Of a stretch of DNA of 64,000 nt, positions 1 through 8,937 are shown one piece after another. This stretch comes from JBHIKY01 sp042139015 (GTDB lineage Bacteria > Bacillota > Bacilli > Bacillales > Marinococcaceae): NCBI RefSeq assembly GCF_042139015.1, contig NZ_JBHIKY010000003.1, forward strand, positions 124,001 through 188,000, in the 5' to 3' direction. Each line of letters begins with the position of its first letter. Positions within the stretch are counted from its first letter, which is position 1. A model generated the notes under the pieces. It did no database searches, was not told the DNA's origin, and was given only the letters and a program-made list of their open reading frames with translations. The position numbers were made by a program, and so were the translations under genes.

Positions 1-67
1 TCGTAACGTCGATATCTTTAAGGTTATGAGACCTGGCCCCTTTTATTGTTAAATTTTCTAAAGCCAT
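1..67 (-). CDS. uvrA: UvrA, excinuclease ABC subunit A (5' end only)
   Basis: The window holds only the first 22 codons; the gene continues beyond base 1. The visible N-terminus contains KGARSHNLKDID, the typical opening of UvrA ATPases, which form the damage-recognition part of the UvrABC nucleotide excision repair complex. The ATG lies 7 bases after the uvrB stop, and its ribosome binding site (GGAAGG) sits at the very end of uvrB, so the two genes are probably cotranscribed and translationally linked. The order uvrB then uvrA is the usual Bacillus arrangement. Confidence 0.9.
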   Translation of the reverse strand, partial: MALENLTIKGARSHNLKDIDVT

Positions 68-74
68 CGCTGTG

Positions 75-2051
75 TCACCCTTCCGCTTTTAATTCCATGA
101 CCATATCCCGAAGCTCAGCTGCCCGCTCAAAATGAAGATCCCTGGCTGCTTGCTTCATTTCTGCCTCAAGCTGGTCAATAACTTTTTGACGTTCCTTCTT
201 GCTCATTCTATCTAATGCCGGCTTATCAAAGTCTTCGTTTTCATCTGAAGCAATGGTCGCCTGTATCAACTCAGGTATTGCTTTTTTAATCGTCTGCGGC
301 GTGATGCCGTATTTATCGTTATGCTCCTTTTGTATGGTCCGGCGCCGCTTTGTTTCTTCGATTGCAATGTTCATCGATTTTGTAATCTTATCAGCATACA
401 TAATAACATGACCGTTGGCATTCCGGGCCGCACGTCCCATCGTTTGAATGAGAGACCGCTCTGCCCGCAGAAAACCTTCCTTGTCTGCGTCCAGTATAGC
501 AACCAGTGATACCTCCGGAATATCAAGGCCCTCCCGGAGCAGGTTAATGCCGACGAGCACATCGAATTCTCCGAGCCGGAGCTGGCGAATTATATCAATA
601 CGTTCAAGTGTTTTTATATCAGAATGAAGATATTTGACGCGGATCCCTATTTCTTTTAAATAAGCCGTCAGATCCTCAGACATTTTTTTCGTGAGTGTAG
701 TAATCAGTACCCGTTCTCCCCGTTCGCGCCGCTCATTGATTTCCCCGATCAGGTCATCAATCTGTCCTTCAATCGGACGGACGTCAATAGTGGGATCAAG
801 CAGGCCAGTCGGGCGGATAATCTGCTCCACCATTTCAGGAGTGTGCTCAAGCTCATAAGGACCCGGAGTCGCAGATATGAACAATGCCTGGTGAACACGC
901 TTTTCAAACTCTCCGAATTGAAGTGGCCGGTTATCCATTGCACTTGGCAGCCGGAAGCCGTGGTTTACGAGTACTTCCTTGCGGGCACGGTCTCCGTTAT
1001 ACATGCCGCGCACCTGCGGCAGGGTTACGTGTGATTCATCCACGACAAGAAGAAAATCCTCCGGAAAATAATCGATAAGTGTATAGGGCGAATCACCGGG
1101 GTTCCGGAAGGTCAGGTGCCGGGAATAGTTTTCGATTCCGGAACAGAAGCCCATTTCTTTCATCATTTCAATATCGTAATTGGTTCGCTGCTCAAGGCGC
1201 TGAGCTTCAAGCTCTTTGCCCTCCTCGCGAAACTTTTTCAGCTGGCCGGCAAGCTCTTTTTCAATGTTTTTAATGGCTCTGGTTAATTTTTCTTCTCTCG
1301 TTACGAAGTGAGAAGCTGGAAAAATGGCAATGTGCTTTCGTTCCCCGAGCACTTCTCCGGTAAGAGCGTCCACTTCGGTGATTCTATCGATTTCATCCCC
1401 AAAAAATTCCACGCGCATGCAATGTTCATCCCTGGAAGCCGGAAAAATTTCTACAACGTCCCCGCGCACCCGGAAAGTACCGCGCACGAAGTTAATATCA
1501 TTTCTTTCATATTGAATATCTACAAGCTCTCTCAGCAGCTGATCACGTTCCTTTTCCATACCTGAACGAAGCGAAAGAACTAGAGCCCGGTATTCATCCG
1601 GTGAGCCGAGTCCGTAAATACAGGAGACACTAGCCACAATGATGACATCACTGCGTTCAAACAGCGCACTTGTGGCAGAATGACGGAGTTTATCAATTTC
1701 ATCATTAATGCTGGCATCCTTTTCAATGAACATATCCGTCTGCGGGATATACGCTTCCGGCTGATAATAATCGTAATAGCTGACGAAATATTCAACGGCG
1801 TTATCTGGGAACAATTCCTTAAATTCATTGTAGAGCTGCCCGGCCAGGGTTTTGTTGTGGGCAATCACGAGGGTAGGTTTTTTTACTTCTTTAATAACGT
1901 TGGAAACGGTAAAGGTCTTCCCTGTGCCTGTGGCGCCGAGAAGCGTTTGGTATCGTTTTCCCGCTCTTAACCCCTCGGTCAGCTTTTGGATCGCTTTTGG
2001 CTGATCACCCTGCGGTTCGTATTTTGAAACTACTTCAAAGGCTTGGCTCAT
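75..2051 (-). CDS. uvrB: UvrB, excinuclease ABC subunit B
   Basis: UvrB is the damage-verifying helicase-like subunit of nucleotide excision repair; it is loaded by UvrA and recruits the UvrC nuclease. The 658-residue product has Walker A GATGTGKT at residues 39-46, the beta-hairpin YYDYYQPEAY near residue 95, a VVDESH Walker B motif in the middle, helicase motifs such as GRAARN, and a C-terminal UVR domain (FERAAELRD) for UvrC contact. Length is close to the 661 residues of B. subtilis. An in-frame GTG lies 15 bases upstream, but the ATG at 2051 has AGGG spaced about 8 bases before it and gives the usual N-terminus. A LexA-type box lies about 100 bases upstream, so SOS control is likely. Confidence 0.97.
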   Translation of the reverse strand: MSQAFEVVSKYEPQGDQPKAIQKLTEGLRAGKRYQTLLGATGTGKTFTVSNVIKEVKKPTLVIAHNKTLAGQLYNEFKELFPDNAVEYFVSYYDYYQPEAYIPQTDMFIEKDASINDEIDKLRHSATSALFERSDVIIVASVSCIYGLGSPDEYRALVLSLRSGMEKERDQLLRELVDIQYERNDINFVRGTFRVRGDVVEIFPASRDEHCMRVEFFGDEIDRITEVDALTGEVLGERKHIAIFPASHFVTREEKLTRAIKNIEKELAGQLKKFREEGKELEAQRLEQRTNYDIEMMKEMGFCSGIENYSRHLTFRNPGDSPYTLIDYFPEDFLLVVDESHVTLPQVRGMYNGDRARKEVLVNHGFRLPSAMDNRPLQFGEFEKRVHQALFISATPGPYELEHTPEMVEQIIRPTGLLDPTIDVRPIEGQIDDLIGEINERRERGERVLITTLTKKMSEDLTAYLKEIGIRVKYLHSDIKTLERIDIIRQLRLGEFDVLVGINLLREGLDIPEVSLVAILDADKEGFLRAERSLIQTMGRAARNANGHVIMYADKITKSMNIAIEETKRRRTIQKEHNDKYGITPQTIKKAIPELIQATIASDENEDFDKPALDRMSKKERQKVIDQLEAEMKQAARDLHFERAAELRDMVMELKAEG

Positions 2052-2149
2052 CGCGTGATCCCTCACTTTATATGAATCGGAGTAACATACATTTCACTAT
2101 TATCGCTTATACATTATACCACATAAAGCGTCAATATAAACGATTTTTT

Positions 2150-2163
2150 CGAATATATGTTCG
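2150..2163. promoter_or_regulatory. LexA (DinR) SOS box upstream of uvrB
   Basis: The sequence CGAATATATGTTCG differs by one base from the Bacillus SOS operator CGAACATATGTTCG (consensus CGAAC-N4-GTTCG). It lies in the upstream region of uvrB, which is a known SOS gene in Bacillus, so it is very probably the operator of the uvrBA operon. Confidence 0.85.
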
Positions 2164-2225
2164 ATTCAGTTTATCTTTGAGAGGGTATTGCTTATGGTGG
2201 AAATTGTTTGTAAAAATTGGAAAGA

Positions 2226-2259
2226 GCCTGCTGTGATTTTGTCAATAATCACTGCAGGC
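2226..2259. terminator. Hairpin between the repeat array and the uvrB promoter
   Basis: A 13-base arm starting GCCTGC pairs with 2247-2259 with one mismatch and an 8-base loop. On the minus strand it is followed by CTCTTTCC and then a T-run, so it could end the csbA transcript after the repeat array. The T-tract is imperfect and either direction is possible. Confidence 0.5.
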
Positions 2260-2267
2260 TTCGTTCA

Positions 2268-2770
2268 TTTGAGTCGAGGCTGGGTGGCGTTTTCCACCGG
2301 ATACGTGCGGTTTTCACTCATTTCATAGTGTTTCCACGCTGCGGGGCGTTTTTCCGCTCTAGTTTGATTTCCACCGCAGCAGCTTCAGTTTCCACTCGCT
2401 TCTATGGTTTTTCCCCGGACCAGCCAACCATTTCCTCCGTGCTTGACTCGTTTCCACGGCTGGGTGGCGTTTTCCACCGGATACGTGCGGTTTCCACTCA
2501 TTTCATAGTGTTTCCACGCTGCGGAGTGCTTTTCTTCCGCTCCAGTTTGATTTCCACCGCAGCAGCTTCAGTTTCCACTCGCTTCTATGGTTTTTCCCCG
2601 GACCAGCCAACCATTTCCTCCGTGCTTGACTCGTTTCCACGGCTGGATGGCTTTTTCCACCGGATACGTACGGTTTCGACTCTTTTCATAGTTTTTCCAC
2701 GCTGCGGAGTGCTTTTCCACCGCAGCCGTCCAGGCTTCCGCTGCTTCCAAACCTTCTTCCTATCCACACG
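2268..2770. repeat. Degenerate 20-bp tandem array (TTTCCAC core) with 180-183 bp higher-order repeat
   Basis: About 23 copies of a TTTCC(A/C)C core start at 2291, 2312, 2331, 2351, 2368, 2389, 2410, 2431, 2451, 2471, 2491, 2511, 2531, 2551, 2572, 2593, 2614, 2634, 2654, 2674, 2694 and 2714, so spacing is 20-21 bases almost throughout. Blocks of nine monomers form a larger repeat: 2278-2457 and 2458-2640 are nearly identical (periods 180 and 183), and 2641-2733 is a third partial copy that lacks exactly one 20-base monomer. A period that is not a multiple of three, together with degenerate 'proteins' in several frames, argues against coding. On the minus strand (GTGGAAA) it begins within about 10 bases of the csbA stop codon. 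A similar array is at 40591-40754. Confidence 0.9.
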
Positions 2771-2776
2771 AAAACT

Positions 2777-3007
2777 TTACCCGAAGTCTTTACCTTGTTT
2801 TTTATGAAACCAGTGCCAGGTAATCCACGCAGAAACAGCCAGCGACAGCAGAGCCGCAGCAGTGACCGCAGCTCCTTTGGTCCATGGCTGGAGGGCAGCC
2901 GCAATCATTAATGCTGTTACTACCCCGCCGATATAGCTGTGCGTGAGGCGGGAAGCCGTAATCATAATGACAGGCGGCAGAAAAGCCGCGGTTAAAATTT
3001 CTATCAC
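2777..3007 (-). CDS. csbA: CsbA-like small membrane protein (DUF2198)
   Basis: This 76-residue protein has two or three hydrophobic segments (about residues 4-20, 25-43 and 47-66) and a short basic C-terminus. Size and position between uvrB and minJ match B. subtilis csbA, a general-stress gene of unknown function that is also 76 residues long. Assignment rests on synteny, length and hydrophobicity more than on a diagnostic motif. The start is a GTG at 3007 preceded by purine-rich GAAGGAGAAGG; no good ATG competes. Its stop is followed at once by the 20-bp repeat array. Confidence 0.7.
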   Translation of the reverse strand: MIEILTAAFLPPVIMITASRLTHSYIGGVVTALMIAAALQPWTKGAAVTAAALLSLAVSAWITWHWFHKKQGKDFG

Positions 3008-3061
3008 ATTAGATACCCTGCCTTCTCCTTCATTCTATATATCCTTTGATCGCCGGCACCT

Positions 3062-4255
3062 TTATGCCTGCCGGCTTGAAGTCGTCAGTGGGGTTTGATC
3101 CTTTACAAACAGCACCCCAAGTTCATGATGTTGATTACTATATACCGCTGACTGAACGTGCCGAAGCTCAGCATTAATATCAGCCACCTCTATTTTACAA
3201 TAAGCCGAATTTTTCTGAAGTGCCTGGTAGAAGTCTTTTTCATTATTAACATTGCTGGCGTTCACTTTCATAATTATCTCGCCGGGAGCCAGTCCCATTT
3301 TGGAACCAGGTGAGTCCGGAAGCACACAGAGAACTGTAAGTCCGCGTGCACGAGGGGTGAAGAGCGGCGGACGATTCCGTTCTTGTACTCGGAAATTCAG
3401 AGTTATGGCTTCTCGAACCAGTAATATCGCGGCAGCGCTGATGAGTCCCGCAGCTGGACTGTATAGAGCTGAAACAGCACTGGCAGTCGCAAAAATTCCG
3501 AGTAAAACAACGCGTCCGCCCACTTTTTTTACTGCTTGTGCAGGGAGCGTATGAAAAATACTGTACTTTGCTCCTATGGCAAACGGTACAATAAACAGGC
3601 TCATTCCCGTTTCTGCGAGAGGAAAAAGCGGCCAGAATCCCGCTGGCTCTATCGGTCCTCCCGGAATGAGCAGGCAGACTGGTACAAACCAGATCCGCTT
3701 CAGCTGATGCCCTCCGATTTTTTTGCCTCGTGAGCTTTTCCGGACAATTGGGGTCGTATATTGGCTTCCATTTTTCCAAATTAACAGTCCTTCGGCGATT
3801 ATAAAAACAGCCAGGATGAAAAGTACCGGGCGGTGGTCTCCGGTTCCAAGAGAGGAAAACCACTCATCAATCAATGGATAGCCCGTCACAATATTTGGAA
3901 GAAAATAAACAAGTATGAAGCTCAGACCTAAGATGTGTGAAGGTCCGAGCCAGCGGACGCGTCCGCTGAGAAGAAACAGGAGCGTCACTGTCCCTGTGAG
4001 GAGTAGAAAGGAAAACGAAATGTAAAGACCGGTTGCCGCAAGTAAAACTGATAGAAGTAAGCCTGCGCCAAGACCCGGAAGTAGTGGTGCTGTAAGGTCG
4101 AACACAGCATGAAACACACTCGTATGAAAGGTAGCCCGCTCCTTTTTCACTCGAAAAAACCCGAGCATTAACATAGCTGCAGGAATGAAATATGTAAGAG
4201 GATGAGCAAAAAAACGCCCAATCCCTGCTAGTAGTTCCCAGGCAATAACATCCAT
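3062..4255 (-). CDS. minJ: MinJ, topological determinant of cell division (PDZ membrane protein)
   Basis: MinJ bridges DivIVA and MinD and places the Min division inhibitor at the cell poles and septum. The product has 397 residues, the same as B. subtilis MinJ, with about six to eight membrane segments in the first 290 residues and a C-terminal PDZ domain (GLTVLCVLPDSPGSKMGLAP near residue 320, then EIIMKVN). A longer reading frame runs up to 4408 but overlaps the ctpB terminator. The ATG at 4255 has AAGGAG 9 bases upstream and gives the family N-terminus with the early HPLTYF segment. Location between csbA and ctpB supports the call. Confidence 0.9.
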   Translation of the reverse strand: MDVIAWELLAGIGRFFAHPLTYFIPAAMLMLGFFRVKKERATFHTSVFHAVFDLTAPLLPGLGAGLLLSVLLAATGLYISFSFLLLTGTVTLLFLLSGRVRWLGPSHILGLSFILVYFLPNIVTGYPLIDEWFSSLGTGDHRPVLFILAVFIIAEGLLIWKNGSQYTTPIVRKSSRGKKIGGHQLKRIWFVPVCLLIPGGPIEPAGFWPLFPLAETGMSLFIVPFAIGAKYSIFHTLPAQAVKKVGGRVVLLGIFATASAVSALYSPAAGLISAAAILLVREAITLNFRVQERNRPPLFTPRARGLTVLCVLPDSPGSKMGLAPGEIIMKVNASNVNNEKDFYQALQKNSAYCKIEVADINAELRHVQSAVYSNQHHELGVLFVKDQTPLTTSSRQA

Positions 4256-4359
4256 AACGGCATCTCCTTCGTAACCGGATTGAAACCCGGCATAGATAGT
4301 AATTGTATTACTATCATTTCTGTCTCTTTTTCTAGAATGTATTATTAAGCTACAAAAAC

Positions 4360-4406
4360 GGAGCGGTTCCTTCAGGTTCAGCTTTCTGAAAGATGCACTC
4401 CGCTCC
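4360..4406 (-). terminator. Terminator of ctpB
   Basis: On the minus strand GGAGCGG (from 4406) pairs with CCGCTCC (to 4360) around an inner hairpin and is followed by GTTTTTG. It lies just after the ctpB stop and upstream of the chosen minJ start. Confidence 0.7.
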
Positions 4407-4419
4407 ATTTTCCAAACAT

Positions 4420-5901
4420 TTATTCTTGAATTTGTTCATTTACAACTTCGAGTGCTTTTTCCATTTGTCTGTCATTGTCTGGATCCTGAATCAGTTCAAA
4501 CATAGCCTGATTCATTGCTCCGGCTGTCTCTTCATCGATCGTTCCGGATACGGAGATATCCTCTGCTTCCTCCTGGAACGATTCGACTGCAGCCTCGGTC
4601 TGCTCATCAAAATATCCGTCTGTACGTCCCGGATCATGACCGAGACCTTTTAAGATATTCTGGGCTATTTCAACCTGCTCTCCGATGTCATCGAGCTGAA
4701 GCTCTTCTTCTGATGAGAGAGCGGCGGAATAGAAATAGTCAGGCTGATCAGTTTCGATAGTTGGCTCCACGCCTTCTTCATTTATCCAATTTCCGTCCGG
4801 AGTAAGCCATTTAAACATAGATAGTTTTAATTCACTGCCGTCGTCAAACGGCATCGACTGCTGGACCGTTCCTTTACCATAGGTCGTGTTGCCGACCAGC
4901 TCATAGCCGCCTGCTTCCTTCAAAGCTGCAGCCAAAATTTCAGAAGCTGATACGCTGCCTTTATCAATCAAACCGACAATTGGATAGTCTTTTCTCTCCT
5001 CCAGGGAGGATAGAGAGCGGACAGTTTCTCCTGCACGGTCTTCAATCTGCACGACCGGCTTATCGTCTCCCGGAATAATCAGATCTCCGATATCCTCGAC
5101 ACTGTCAAGAAATCCGCCCGGATTTCCGCGCACGTCAATTATCAGTCCATCTATCTCTTCTGCTTCCAGCTTTTCCAGCTGATTTTCAAACTCCTCAGCA
5201 GTTGATTCGGAGAAGGATGTAATTTCAATGGTTCCGATTTGTCTTCCATTCTGTTCCGTCACTTCAGAATATACTGTTTCCACCGGAATTTCATCTCGTT
5301 CGACATCCACATCAAATGGGTCAGAAGAGCCTTCCCGCTGGACAGTAAGGGTAACCTTTGAACCCTTTTCGCCGCGGATCTTCAGAACGGTTTCATTTAA
5401 AGACTCCCCTTCTGTATCTTCTCCATCAACAGCCAGGATCTGATCATTTGGCTGCAGTCCCGCTTCTTCAGCCGGAGAATCGCGGAAAGGGGACACAATC
5501 GTAACCGTGTCATCCACCATGCTCACCTCAGCGCCAATTCCTTCAAAAGAAGACTCCAGCGATTGAGAAAACTCCCCGGCTGTATCTTTATCCATATAAG
5601 AAGAGTGTGGATCACCAAGCGTTTTGACCATTCCTTCAAAAGCGCCTTCCATCAACTCTTCTTCATTTACTTTTTCTACGTACTGCTCGCTGATCATATT
5701 GTACATCTGTTCAAACTTTTCACTTGCTTCCCCGTCTCCGCTTCCCTCGGATTCTGCAGACTCTTCCTGACTATCCGTGTTACTCGAAACAGAACGGGGA
5801 ACATCTTCATCATCTATATTTATGCCGGCGAACACTCCGCCTGCTCCCGCAAGCAAGGCGGTTCCCAAAACGGCGGATACCGTTTTCGCATTTTTTTTCA
5901 T
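4420..5901 (-). CDS. ctpB: CtpB-type carboxy-terminal processing protease (S41)
   Basis: S41 serine protease exported across the membrane; in B. subtilis CtpB cleaves SpoIVFA during sporulation to activate pro-sigma-K processing. The 493-residue product has an N-terminal signal anchor (residues 8-26), an acidic linker (30-60), a PDZ domain (about 120-205), the S41 core with DVRGNPGG (256-263), the serine in GSVSASE (315-321) and the lysine in YGKGTVQQ (Lys343), then a C-terminal peptidoglycan-binding-like region (about 405-465). B. subtilis CtpB has 480 residues. GGGGTGG precedes the ATG. The mature protein is very acidic, as in halophiles or alkaliphiles. Location next to minJ matches B. subtilis. 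Confidence 0.92.
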   Translation of the reverse strand: MKKNAKTVSAVLGTALLAGAGGVFAGINIDDEDVPRSVSSNTDSQEESAESEGSGDGEASEKFEQMYNMISEQYVEKVNEEELMEGAFEGMVKTLGDPHSSYMDKDTAGEFSQSLESSFEGIGAEVSMVDDTVTIVSPFRDSPAEEAGLQPNDQILAVDGEDTEGESLNETVLKIRGEKGSKVTLTVQREGSSDPFDVDVERDEIPVETVYSEVTEQNGRQIGTIEITSFSESTAEEFENQLEKLEAEEIDGLIIDVRGNPGGFLDSVEDIGDLIIPGDDKPVVQIEDRAGETVRSLSSLEERKDYPIVGLIDKGSVSASEILAAALKEAGGYELVGNTTYGKGTVQQSMPFDDGSELKLSMFKWLTPDGNWINEEGVEPTIETDQPDYFYSAALSSEEELQLDDIGEQVEIAQNILKGLGHDPGRTDGYFDEQTEAAVESFQEEAEDISVSGTIDEETAGAMNQAMFELIQDPDNDRQMEKALEVVNEQIQE

Positions 5902-6085
5902 TTATTTTCCACCCCGGTTGTGTATCATACTGTCGATTGCTATCGATGATTCTTGACTTATGTCTTTTCAAAGTGAAAAAAGTGGTACGTTCCTTCCTAT
6001 ATTTTAGCATGAATGCTGCCCGAGGATAAATGATTATTACGCAAAATAAAAGATAGGGAGCAATAGCTCATCAGAATAAGGTATT

Positions 6086-7264
6086 TCACAACCCCAGCAC
6101 CAGTCCTGCCAGTATTCCGACAATGACCACTTCCCAGGCCGGCCGCTTCCAGTATGAAAGCAGCCCGAACAATGCAGCAGCTGCCGCAAAATCCACAGCA
6201 GAAGTAACAGCGCTTGTAAAAATCGGGTCATAAAACGCAGCTGCAAGAATGCCGACCACTGCAGCGTTCACACCGAAAAGTGCTGCTTGAATACGTGGGT
6301 TGGTCCGTAAATCGTTCCAAAAAGGAAGGCTTCCAATAATGAGAAGAAAAGCAGGCAGAAAAATTGCAGCAGAAGCCACTAGTGCCATACCCAAACCACC
6401 GGATACCGCCCCGAGATATGAAGCAAAAGTAAAAAGGGGTCCCGGTACCGCCTGCGCAGCCCCATATCCGGCTAAAAACTGTTCTGCATCTACCCAGCCC
6501 TGCCCGACTATCTCTTGTTCTAACAGCGGAAGCACTACATGGCCTCCTCCGAAAACGAGAGCCCCTGCCCTATAAAAGCTGTCAAAGATCTCCAGGCTCT
6601 CCAACGTGACAACCTGGCGAGCCAGCGGAAGCAGAAGAAGCAGACCAAGAAATACACTAAGACAAATCGCCCCAGTCTGCTTTCGAACAGGTACCGACAT
6701 CGGAGATACTGCTTCTTCCACGGAGTGCTTTTTATATAAATACAAACCGAGAACACCAGCCGCAAGAATGATCAGCACCTGACTGTACATCGCTTCCCAG
6801 AGAAGCAGAATAATCATTGCTGCGATCGCTATCGTAGCGCGTTCTTTATCTGGAGCAAGTTTTTTCCCCATGCCAATAATCGCATGAGCGACCACCGCTA
6901 CTGCTACAAGCTTCAGCCCATTCAGCCATCCGGCGTCACCAACATCTGCGCTTTGCAGAAAAAAGGCAAATAAAATCAATGCTATAACTGACGGCAGCGT
7001 GAAACCAAGAAATGAAAAAAATCCTCCCAAAATGCCCGCTCTGGACATGCCAATTCCAATCCCTACCTGGCTGCTCGCTGGTCCCGGTAAAAACTGCGCT
7101 AATGCGACAAGGTCAGCGTAATTCTGCTCACTCAGCCATTTTCTGCGACGCACATACTCTTCATGAAAATAACCAAGATGAGCAATTGGACCTCCAAAAG
7201 AGGTCAGTCCCAGCCGCAGTGCGACAATAAATACTTCCAAAACTGATCCGGAATTTTTATTCAT
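6086..7264 (-). CDS. chrA: ChrA chromate efflux transporter
   Basis: Membrane transporter of the CHR family, which exports chromate, probably driven by the proton gradient. The 392-residue product is the long, two-domain form: the family motif FGGPIAHLGYFHEEYVRRR lies near residue 22, QFLPGPASSQ near 57, and the second half repeats the pattern with FGGGHVVLPLLEQE and AVPGPLFTFA. About ten membrane segments are visible. AGGAGG precedes the ATG. The padR gene ends 14 bases upstream, so the two form an operon in which the PadR protein probably represses its own transcription and chrA. PadR-linked chrA genes are common in Bacillales. Real substrate is not proven. Confidence 0.9.
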   Translation of the reverse strand: MNKNSGSVLEVFIVALRLGLTSFGGPIAHLGYFHEEYVRRRKWLSEQNYADLVALAQFLPGPASSQVGIGIGMSRAGILGGFFSFLGFTLPSVIALILFAFFLQSADVGDAGWLNGLKLVAVAVVAHAIIGMGKKLAPDKERATIAIAAMIILLLWEAMYSQVLIILAAGVLGLYLYKKHSVEEAVSPMSVPVRKQTGAICLSVFLGLLLLLPLARQVVTLESLEIFDSFYRAGALVFGGGHVVLPLLEQEIVGQGWVDAEQFLAGYGAAQAVPGPLFTFASYLGAVSGGLGMALVASAAIFLPAFLLIIGSLPFWNDLRTNPRIQAALFGVNAAVVGILAAAFYDPIFTSAVTSAVDFAAAAALFGLLSYWKRPAWEVVIVGILAGLVLGL

Positions 7265-7278
7265 ATAAAAACCTCCTA

Positions 7279-7578
7279 TTACTCATCCATAACTTCTTTC
7301 ATCAGTTCTCTAATTTTTGCCTTGGTTTCCTCTAGAGCTGTTAGTCCGTGATTAGTAATTGTGTAATACTTACGAATCCGGCCTTCTACATTTCTTTCCT
7401 TACGTGATAAATAGCCCTTCTTTTGCATATCATGCAGCACTGGATAGATCGTCCCCGGACTGACCCGGTAACCGTGTGAAGCTAATTCATCTATCAGATA
7501 CTTGCCGTAAACAGGCTCTTCTTTTGCGTGATGTAAAATATGGATTTTGATAAAGCCCGAAAAAAAATCCTGGTACAT
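7279..7578 (-). CDS. PadR-family transcriptional regulator
   Basis: A 99-residue winged-helix protein of the short PadR (PadR-s2) type. The pattern GTIYPVLHDMQKKGYL at about residues 41-56 is the recognition helix and wing entry, and RKYYTIT (residues 69-75) is the conserved wing. The C-terminal helix for dimerisation is short. The gene starts with ATG after AAGGAGGTGAT and is followed by chrA after 14 bases. It is probably an autorepressor that senses chromate or a related stress. A perfect 14-base palindrome lies just upstream. Confidence 0.9.
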   Translation of the reverse strand: MYQDFFSGFIKIHILHHAKEEPVYGKYLIDELASHGYRVSPGTIYPVLHDMQKKGYLSRKERNVEGRIRKYYTITNHGLTALEETKAKIRELMKEVMDE

Positions 7579-7604
7579 CTAAATCACCTCCTTTTGATAT
7601 TAAC

Positions 7605-7618
7605 ATCCGATATCGGAT
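7605..7618. promoter_or_regulatory. Candidate PadR operator
   Basis: ATCCGATATCGGAT is a perfect palindrome 27 bases upstream of padR. It overlaps the place of a -10 box, since TTGACT (7632-7637, minus strand) lies 17-18 bases further upstream. GATATT half-sites flank it on both sides. Position and symmetry suggest autorepression. Confidence 0.55.
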
Positions 7619-7756
7619 TTCGATATTAAGAAGTCAATATCTTTACAAAATTTTAAAAAAGTATCTAAGAAGGAACGACAAATCCATGATTTCCAAGTAC
7701 AATAGACCCTACTAACGGTTACAATGGAAACGTAATTAAGGAGTGCAATATTCTGA

Positions 7757-8881
7757 ATGAAACACATTTATTTAGATTACAATGCGAGCACTCCGCTCGC
7801 AGCTGAAGTTCGTGAGACGATTGTGAATACACTCGATCAAAGCAGCGGCAACCCTTCTGCTTCCCACTGGGCAGGCATTCCAGCCAAAAAGGCTGTGGAA
7901 AACGCACGCCTCCAAGTGACGGAGCTGATTAGTGCAGAGTGTGAAGAAATTATTTTTACAAGCGGAGGTACGGAAGCTAACAACCATGCCTTAAAAGGGG
8001 TTTGGGATGCGCTCGGCCGCCCCGGCAGCCAAATCATTACTACAACCATTGAACATCCTGCCATTCTCGAACCATGCCGATACCTGAAAAACAAAGGAGC
8101 TGCTCTAACCTGGATAGGTGTTGATGAACACGGCGTCGTTGATCCGGCGGAGATTGAAGCAGCCATTACCGAAGATACAATTCTTATCTCTGTGATGCAC
8201 GCCAACAATGAAACCGGCTCGATTCAGCCATTGAAAGAAATCTCATCTATTGCAAAAAAATATGGTGTATTACTGCACTGTGATGCAGCTCAATCAATCG
8301 GGAAAATTCCTGTGCATGTGGACGAACTAGGAGTAGACCTCCTTTCAGTGGCTGGGCATAAATTATATGCACCGAAGGGGGTCGGTGCCCTTTATGTCAG
8401 AAGCGGCACTCCTCTTGAAAGCTTCATGCACGGGGCTGGCCACGAACGTGGCCGCCGGGCCGGCACCGAAAATGTCATCCTTGCTGCAGCACTGGGGCGC
8501 GCTTCTGAACTAGCGCTGGAAATGGAAGAAATATCAATTAAATGGCGCTCCTTGACCGACTTCTTTTTTCAGCAGTTAAAGCGCACTTTCGGAGAAAAGG
8601 TTCAGCTGAATGGACATCCTGATGAACGGCTCCCCAACACACTTAATGTCAGTTTTCTCGGAGAAATCGGCCAGGAAGTGCTGGCACGAATGCCGGAAGT
8701 AGCCGCCTCGACCGGCGCTTCCTGTCATTCTGATATCGTGCAGCTCTCCCCTGTCCTCCGCGCCATGGGAATCAGCGAGGAACGCGGGAAAGGAGCCATT
8801 CGATTCAGTCTCGGACGAGCCTCATCAATGGACGATATTGAATATGTGATCAAGAAATTGAAGGAAATAATTGAAGAGTAA
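7757..8881 (+). CDS. Cysteine desulfurase family protein (NifS/IscS-like)
   Basis: PLP enzyme that removes sulfur from cysteine to give alanine and a persulfide for Fe-S clusters or thio-cofactors. The 374-residue product starts with YLDYNAST, has TSGGTEANNHALKG (cofactor phosphate binding, near residue 73), HANNETG near 154, the PLP lysine in AGHKLYAPKG (about residue 205) and the catalytic cysteine in TGASCHSD (about residue 327). The active cysteine loop is short, as in NifS-like proteins of Firmicutes. No scaffold or thiouridylase gene is adjacent, so the sulfur acceptor is unknown. AAGGAG lies about 13 bases before the ATG, a longer spacing than usual. Confidence 0.9.
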   Translation: MKHIYLDYNASTPLAAEVRETIVNTLDQSSGNPSASHWAGIPAKKAVENARLQVTELISAECEEIIFTSGGTEANNHALKGVWDALGRPGSQIITTTIEHPAILEPCRYLKNKGAALTWIGVDEHGVVDPAEIEAAITEDTILISVMHANNETGSIQPLKEISSIAKKYGVLLHCDAAQSIGKIPVHVDELGVDLLSVAGHKLYAPKGVGALYVRSGTPLESFMHGAGHERGRRAGTENVILAAALGRASELALEMEEISIKWRSLTDFFFQQLKRTFGEKVQLNGHPDERLPNTLNVSFLGEIGQEVLARMPEVAASTGASCHSDIVQLSPVLRAMGISEERGKGAIRFSLGRASSMDDIEYVIKKLKEIIEE

Positions 8882-8887
8882 AAAGCT

Positions 8888-8925
8888 AAAGCTCTCATTG
8901 CTGCCCAAGGCAGTCATGAGAGCTT
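8888..8925 (+). terminator. Terminator of the cysteine desulfurase gene
   Basis: AAAGCTCTCAT pairs with ATGAGAGCTTT around an inner TGCC/GGCA stem. It lies 7 bases after the stop codon and is followed by a short T-containing tail (TCTCGT). Confidence 0.7.
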
Positions 8926-8937
8926 TCTCGTGACATG

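Noticed and set aside
2268..2770. CRISPR array
   Set aside because: Units are degenerate over their whole length, there are no 24-40 base identical repeats with unique spacers, and no cas genes are nearby.
2217..2807. 196-codon plus-strand frame with repeated phrases such as FHRIRAV
   Set aside because: It is the translation of the 20-bp array. The period is not a multiple of three, several frames are open in the same way, and there is no ribosome binding site or known domain.
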